A stretch of DNA of 17,244 bases from NCBI GenBank assembly GCA_947631895.1, contig CANRMU010000011.1:1-17244 (forward strand), in the 5' to 3' direction. The notes beneath the pieces were generated by a model. It had not been told where the DNA came from. It did no database searches and saw nothing but the letters and a program-made list of their open reading frames with translations. The translations under genes and the position numbers were made by a program. Origin of the DNA: an uncultured Bacilli bacterium (GTDB taxonomy: Bacteria; Bacillota_I; Bacilli_A; RF39; UBA660). Positions within the stretch are counted from its first letter, which is position 1. Each line of letters begins with the position of its first letter. This document shows, in pieces, positions 13,227 through 17,244 of this stretch.

Positions 13227-14873
13227 TTAACGAAGCCTCCCATTTTTTCTTTCAAGAGTATTTATTTTTTCATAATATTCAACAGTTTCACGGCTATAAT
13301 ATAAGATTTTACCACTAGGCAATAATAAAACTCTTTCAATGCCTAAAGCATCAACAAAACTTGGATTATGTGAAACAATTAACATAGTTCCAGGAAAAGT
13401 TTTAAAAGTTTCAGCAATTATTTCTTGAGTAGAAGGATCTAAATGATTGGTAGGTTCATCTAAAATAAGAAAATTAGCATTTTGTAATGATAACTTAGCT
13501 AAAGCAACTCTTGATTTTTCACCAGGTGATAATACTTTAACTTTTTTAAAAACGTCATCACCAAAGAATAGAAATCTACCTAAAACGGAACGTAATTTTC
13601 TTTCTGACATATTTACATTATTAAAATTTTCTAAAATAGTTTTATCATAATCTAATAGTTCATGTTCTTGAGCATAATAACCAATATCAGTTTTGCTTCC
13701 AATTTCAATTTTTCCCGTTAATGGTGTTAAAATTCCCATTATAAGTTTTAATAATGTTGATTTACCAACCCCATTTTCACCAACAACTAAAAACTTTTCG
13801 CCCTTATTTAAACTAAAACTTATATTATTTAAAACTAATGGAGAATTTAAATTATACTTAAAACTTAAATTTTCTACTTTTAAAGGCATAGTATTGCTAT
13901 CACGATTCATTTCTAAATTTATTTTAGCTTTATGTTCATTAGGCAACAATTCTATTTTATTTTTTAAAAGTTTTTCTAATTTTTTTTCACGGTCTTGCGC
14001 CATTTTTTTCTTTTTGCCAGAAGATGTGGCATATTTATTAATAATTGCTTTCAATTTTTGCTCTTCTCGATTTTGGATTTTAGCTTGATTAATTAATTCT
14101 TTTTCTTGTTCAGAGCTTAATTTTATAAATCGCTCATAATTTCCTTCATACAATTTAAAATTCTTAGTTCTTTTGTCTAAAAATAAAGTTTGATTAGTTA
14201 TTTTATTTAAAAAATCTATATCATGAGATATCACTAAAATACCTCCTCGATAATTTTTTAAATAATTTGTTATATATTCTTTACTTTCTTTATCTAAATG
14301 ATTAGTTGGTTCATCTAAAAGCATTATTTCAGGATTTGAATAAAGTAATTTAGCAAAAGCAACTTTAGATTTTTCTCCACCAGAAATTTCATTTAATTTT
14401 TTATTTAACAATTCTTGATTAATATTAAGACCATTAACAATTTTTAGTAATTCTGATTCTGCGCTGTAGTAATTCCAATAATCTAATTTAGTATTTATTT
14501 TATCAATTTTCTTAAAAATATTTTCTTGTTCTTCAGCATTTAAATTTAAAGTTAATTTTTCATATAATAATTGTTGTTCATCTAATAACTTTTTGATAGG
14601 TCTTCCTAAAGAAACAAATTCTAAAACCGTCATATATAATGATGGTACTTCATCTGTAATTACTTGTGGTAACCATTCTATTCGCTTATTGCTATCAAAA
14701 ATAATTTTTCCTTCATCAGGTTCAAGTTTTTCCATCATTATTTTAAATAATGTTGTCTTACCTGCTCCATTTATTCCCACAATACCAATATGAGAATTAT
14801 CATTAATATGAAGGTTAACATTTCTAAAAAGTTCTTCTGTTCCAAAAGACATAGTTAGGTTTCTAATTTCCAT
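13227..14873 (-). CDS. ABC-F family ATPase (ribosome-associated)
   Basis: A soluble 548-residue protein with two ABC domains and no membrane segment. The first has Walker A GINGAGKTT (33-41), signature ISGGEKS and LLDEPTNHLD. The second has GENGVGKST, signature LSPGEKSR (Pro replaces the usual Gly) and LILDEPTNHLD. A charged Lys/Glu-rich linker between them is the P-site tRNA-interaction region of ABC-F proteins, which bind the ribosomal E site to relieve stalling or displace antibiotics. I chose ATG 14873 (MEIRNLTMSFG) with GGTGA upstream. A TTG at 14891 would add six residues. A consensus promoter precedes it. The following gene starts at its stop codon, so it heads the peptide operon and could give self-protection. 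A housekeeping translation factor is the alternative. Confidence 0.9.
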   Translation of the reverse strand: MEIRNLTMSFGTEELFRNVNLHINDNSHIGIVGINGAGKTTLFKIMMEKLEPDEGKIIFDSNKRIEWLPQVITDEVPSLYMTVLEFVSLGRPIKKLLDEQQLLYEKLTLNLNAEEQENIFKKIDKINTKLDYWNYYSAESELLKIVNGLNINQELLNKKLNEISGGEKSKVAFAKLLYSNPEIMLLDEPTNHLDKESKEYITNYLKNYRGGILVISHDIDFLNKITNQTLFLDKRTKNFKLYEGNYERFIKLSSEQEKELINQAKIQNREEQKLKAIINKYATSSGKKKKMAQDREKKLEKLLKNKIELLPNEHKAKINLEMNRDSNTMPLKVENLSFKYNLNSPLVLNNISFSLNKGEKFLVVGENGVGKSTLLKLIMGILTPLTGKIEIGSKTDIGYYAQEHELLDYDKTILENFNNVNMSERKLRSVLGRFLFFGDDVFKKVKVLSPGEKSRVALAKLSLQNANFLILDEPTNHLDPSTQEIIAETFKTFPGTMLIVSHNPSFVDALGIERVLLLPSGKILYYSRETVEYYEKINTLERKNGRLR

Positions 14874-14902
14874 AGCTTCACCAACTTTCAAACTTTGTGT
14901 TT

Positions 14903-14931
14903 ATTTTAAATATTTTTATCTAAGGTGTCAA
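14903..14931 (-). promoter_or_regulatory. Promoter of the ABC-F/RiPP-like operon
   Basis: On the minus strand a perfect TTGACA (14931-14926) and TAAAAT (14908-14903) are 17 nt apart, about 30 bp upstream of the ABC-F start. It is the only strong promoter I see ahead of the operon. Confidence 0.7.
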
Positions 14932-14976
14932 GTTTTTTAAACTTATTTGTCATTAAAAATTTTTTAATTATTAGTT

Positions 14977-16239
14977 TTAAAATATATAAGTAATAATTGA
15001 ATGACTTTTAATTTTATCTTTTATAACTTTATCTTTGATAACTAAATTTATTTCTTTATCTTCATCGATTTGATTTAAAATTATAATGCTTGTTTTTAAA
15101 TCATTTGTTGCAACCACACCATATAAAGAATTATCATATAAACTAATGGGATTAATAATATCCCTTTCTTTAATAAATTTAGAAATATGACCAAAATAAT
15201 AATATATTGGTGTCTTAATAAAACTTTTTTCATCTTCACTTAAAAGAATCGGACTTTTACAAAAATTATTTTGATGATTAGGACCACCATGATAATCTAA
15301 TAATAAATTCCAATCAAGATAAATACTCATACCATTATTTAAATCGCTTATTAAATCGATTAGTAAAATTTCAGCATCATGTACCCACTCTTTTTCATTA
15401 TAATTAGAAAATCCACAGCATCCTTCTGAGTGCATAAGTAATAAATTAGGATATTTTTCATGAATTAATTTTAAGTTAATTGAATGATTACCAGTATACC
15501 AGTGATAAGCAACTCCTTTAATACGACTATTTTCTTCATAAAGATTATTAACTACATTATATAAATCTTCTTTATTATGGTCCCATAAAAATAATGAGAC
15601 ATCATCTAATTTAGGCAATAAATAATTATAAATAAAATCTTTTTGTTCATCTATTGTAAAACAACATGATTCCCAACTTTGCTTAGCCATTGGTTCATTT
15701 TGCATGGTAAGATATCTAATATTAATACCATTTTCTTTAAAAATCTTAATAAAATTTAATAAATAATCTACATAATCACTATAATATTCCTTTAACAATT
15801 TTCCACCATTACATAAACTATTATTATCTTTCATCCTTGATGGTGGTGACCAAGGAGATGCAAGAATTATTAAATCTTTAACTTTTAAAATATCTTTTAT
15901 AAAAGGAATTATATAAACTTTTTCATGACTAAAATCATCATTTTCATAAGAATTAAGACAAAAATCATTACTGCCAATAGAAACTCTTCCCCAAGAATAA
16001 TCAAGTCCATTACTACTATAATAAGCATCAATAAATTCTTTCTTTTTTAAACCACTTAATTTATTATAATTAATCGCACTTGCTTCCGTTAAAGCTCCAC
16101 CAAAACCTAAAAAAACTTGTCCTTTAATATCAGGATAAACCTTAATAATATTAAATTCTTCATTATTTAAATCTTTTTCTTTAACTTTACTTTTATACCA
16201 ATATTTTTTTTCATTTATATTAGTTTCATATTTAATCAT
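14977..16239 (-). CDS. Glycoside hydrolase family 30 enzyme (glucosylceramidase/beta-glycosidase-like)
   Basis: A 420-residue TIM-barrel glycosidase with GH30 features: GFGGALTEASA (45-55), ASPWSPPSRMK (127-137), the acid/base Glu182 in TMQNEPMAKQSWESC and a nucleophile Glu272 in LLMHSEGCCG. The C-terminal 60 residues resemble the family's small beta-sandwich. There is no signal peptide, so it should act in the cytosol on a short imported sugar or lipid-linked glycoside. GH30 members hydrolyse beta-glucosides, beta-xylosides or related bonds, and the exact substrate cannot be told. AGGTGA precedes ATG 16239. It follows cotE on the same strand behind a terminator-like hairpin. No transporter or sugar regulator is nearby. 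Confidence 0.9.
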   Translation of the reverse strand: MIKYETNINEKKYWYKSKVKEKDLNNEEFNIIKVYPDIKGQVFLGFGGALTEASAINYNKLSGLKKKEFIDAYYSSNGLDYSWGRVSIGSNDFCLNSYENDDFSHEKVYIIPFIKDILKVKDLIILASPWSPPSRMKDNNSLCNGGKLLKEYYSDYVDYLLNFIKIFKENGINIRYLTMQNEPMAKQSWESCCFTIDEQKDFIYNYLLPKLDDVSLFLWDHNKEDLYNVVNNLYEENSRIKGVAYHWYTGNHSINLKLIHEKYPNLLLMHSEGCCGFSNYNEKEWVHDAEILLIDLISDLNNGMSIYLDWNLLLDYHGGPNHQNNFCKSPILLSEDEKSFIKTPIYYYFGHISKFIKERDIINPISLYDNSLYGVVATNDLKTSIIILNQIDEDKEINLVIKDKVIKDKIKSHSIITYIF

Positions 16240-16275
16240 CTAAATCACCTATCTATACTATACTTTAAAATCATT

Positions 16276-16298
16276 AAAAAAAGAAGATTATTCTTCTT
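16276..16298 (-). terminator. Terminator at the end of cotE
   Basis: Minus-strand AAGAAGA (16298-16292) pairs with TCTTCTT (16287-16281) around ATAA, and T-rich sequence follows. The stem overlaps the last Glu codons and the stop of cotE. Read-through into the GH30 gene cannot be excluded because no clear separate GH30 promoter was found. Confidence 0.55.
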
Positions 16299-16827
16299 CT
16301 TTAGGACTTTCTAAATAATCAACATTTACTTCATCTATATTATCAACTTCATCTTCACTAATCATTTCTTCATAATCATCTTCCATATCTTCTACTGGTA
16401 CTTTTATTTTAGTATCTCCTACTATTTCAACCCCAAGTTCTTTATCAACATCTAAAATAATATTACCATTTTCAATATTAACATTACTTACAGATGGTTG
16501 TTTTAAACTTCTAACCATAATTTCAGAAGAATTAGTTAAATTTTGATCACCTTTTAAAGGTACTTGATATAATTCATGATAACTATATCTTTTAGTATTA
16601 ACTTTAGTTTTAGTATCATTATCATAACTATACCAAACATTAACATCAAATGCTCCATCAACACCAACTTTACCAGCTTGATTCATTCCTTTAAAATTAT
16701 GATTTATTACCCAACAACCTAAAACGGTATTTATATTTTCATCAGGAGTTAAAGACAAATGAAGGGTATTTGCTTTTTTTGCTTTACCAACTACTGCCTT
16801 AGTTACAATCTCCTTATAGTTTGCCAT
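16288..16827 (-). CDS. cotE: Outer spore coat protein CotE-like
   Basis: CotE is the morphogenetic protein that organises the outer coat of Bacillus-type endospores. The 179-residue protein has the expected size and hallmarks: MANYKEIVTKAVVGKAKK at the start, LGCWVINHNFKG (about 36-47), a DGAFDVNVWYSYDNDTKT stretch and a very acidic tail (about 146-179) rich in Glu and Asp. AGAGGTGA precedes ATG 16827, and the upstream region carries a sigma-K-like promoter. Its presence implies that the organism sporulates and belongs to the Bacilli rather than Clostridia. It is divergent from the HIT-family gene. Confidence 0.9.
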   Translation of the reverse strand: MANYKEIVTKAVVGKAKKANTLHLSLTPDENINTVLGCWVINHNFKGMNQAGKVGVDGAFDVNVWYSYDNDTKTKVNTKRYSYHELYQVPLKGDQNLTNSSEIMVRSLKQPSVSNVNIENGNIILDVDKELGVEIVGDTKIKVPVEDMEDDYEEMISEDEVDNIDEVNVDYLESPKEEE

Positions 16828-16845
16828 AAATATTCACCTCTAGTT

Positions 16846-16874
16846 TAATCTATGCATAATACCCAAAAATTGTG
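16846..16874 (-). promoter_or_regulatory. Sigma-K-like promoter of cotE
   Basis: Minus-strand CACA (16874-16871) and GCATAGATTA, whose core CATAGATTA is at 16854-16846, are separated by 16 nt. This fits the Bacillus sigma-K consensus (mACm, 16 nt, CATAnnnTA). No sigma-A type -35/-10 pair fits as well here. Confidence 0.6.
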
Positions 16875-16895
16875 CTTTAATTAACTAAAAAATAA

Positions 16896-16904
16896 TGATA
16901 AAAT
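16896..16904 (+). promoter_or_regulatory. Extended -10 element of the HIT-family gene
   Basis: TGATAAAAT (16896-16904) is an extended -10. TTTAAT 17 nt upstream of the hexamer is a weak -35. AGGTGA (16911-16916) follows as ribosome binding site. Confidence 0.4.
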
Positions 16905-16921
16905 ATTTTTAGGTGATAAAA

Positions 16922-17244
16922 ATGGATTGTTTATTTTGTAAAATTGCTAGTAAAGATGTATCTAGTGAAATTTTATATGAAGATGATATTGTTTTAGTTT
17001 TTTTAGATATTAATCAATGGAATGTTGGTCATACATTAATTATTCCTAAAAAACATGTTGAAGATATTAAAATGGTTGATAATGAAACTTTAAATCATAT
17101 GTTTGATGTAGCTCTTAAAATTAGTGAAAAGTTAATGGATAAATTAGGGGCTACAGGTATAACTTATAGTATTAATTATAAAGATGCTCAAGAAATTAAA
17201 CATCTTCATCTTCATATTTGTCCTTATTATAAAGATAAAAAAGA
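16922..17244 (+). CDS. HIT-family nucleotide hydrolase/transferase (partial, N-terminal)
   Basis: The first 107 residues are present and the gene runs off the window. It starts MDCLFCKIASKDVSSEILYED, with a CxxC pair (Cys3, Cys6) as in zinc-binding Hit/Hint proteins. It continues with FLDINQWNVGHTLIIPKKH and ends in the histidine triad HLHLHICPYY, the catalytic HxHxHxx motif. These proteins hydrolyse adenosine-linked phosphoramidates or dinucleoside polyphosphates; B. subtilis Hit/YhaE is the likely relative. AGGTGA precedes ATG 16922. It is divergent from cotE and shares a short intergenic region with it. Confidence 0.93.
   Translation, partial: MDCLFCKIASKDVSSEILYEDDIVLVFLDINQWNVGHTLIIPKKHVEDIKMVDNETLNHMFDVALKISEKLMDKLGATGITYSINYKDAQEIKHLHLHICPYYKDKK

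Noticed and set aside
13447..14793. Plus-strand open frames inside the ABC-F gene (13447-13650, 13693-14088, 14593-14793)
   Set aside because: They lie antisense to a clear ABC-F protein, have no ribosome binding sites and resemble no protein family.
9195..14873. Mobile element, prophage or CRISPR array
   Set aside because: No transposase, integrase, terminal repeats or regularly spaced repeats were seen anywhere in the window.
14953..14970. A/T palindrome after the GH30 gene as a terminator
   Set aside because: The stem is only A and T, has no real loop and no following T run.
1..17244. Recoding of TGA as Trp
   Set aside because: No intact gene ends in TGA, but no conserved protein here contains an in-frame TGA and Trp is written TGG. 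Scarce TGA stops are expected at this base composition.

Overview
The window is strongly AT-rich. It carries genes of an anaerobic, low-GC, spore-forming member of the Bacilli: an oxygen-sensitive class III ribonucleotide reductase (NrdD/NrdG), a CotE-like outer spore coat protein behind a sigma-K-like promoter, AGGAGG-type ribosome binding sites, and TTGACA/TATAAT-type promoters. Small exported proteins of the 'SYAYW' and 'EIWRIIG' kinds are, in my recollection, common in uncultured gut Bacilli. The lineage is an inference. Nearly all stops are TAA, a few are TAG, and TGG encodes Trp, so the standard code fits.

Layout. 1-158: start of an exported protein (minus). 223-4181: a deoxynucleotide block with dUTPase and a Crp/Fnr-type regulator on the minus strand, a 16-bp perfect palindrome, then nrdD-nrdG on the plus strand. 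4211-4697: a small DUF3592-like membrane protein. 4783-6803: cdsA, rseP and tRNA-Arg(CCG) on the minus strand. 6851-8590: an Xre-type regulator divergent from a secreted 'EIWRIIG' protein, with a 16-bp palindrome between them. 8584-9162: rpsP-khpA with a consensus promoter. 9195-14931: an ABC-F/RiPP-like operon. 14977-16239: a cytosolic GH30 glycosidase. 16281-16874: cotE. 16899-17244: start of a HIT-family protein.

The main discovery candidate is the minus-strand operon from 14931 to 9195. Read 5'->3' it contains an ABC-F ATPase, a ureohydrolase (arginase-like) enzyme starting directly after the ABC-F stop, and a 27-residue peptide ORF (12274-12191) with a strong Shine-Dalgarno ending in NYNCRRG. 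A terminator-like hairpin follows, then two radical SAM/SPASM enzymes and a GNAT acetyltransferase. The most economical reading is a RiPP pathway whose short precursor carries Tyr, Cys and Arg-Arg near its C-terminus. An arginase-type enzyme could convert Arg to ornithine, radical SAM enzymes could install cross-links or epimers, the GNAT could acylate an amine, and the ABC-F protein could protect the ribosome. I do not recognise this gene combination as a described system.

Two genes of the operon are broken by single-base changes in A runs: the first radical SAM gene at about 12004-12007 and the GNAT gene at 9519-9524. Either the cluster is decaying in this strain, or these are homopolymer sequencing errors, or (less likely) slippage restores the frame.

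A second coherent unit is the dNTP block. The palindrome TGTTGCAATTGCAACA overlaps the predicted -35 of the regulator gene and is centred about 42 bp upstream of the predicted nrdD start site. This geometry suits autorepression plus class II activation of the anaerobic reductase.
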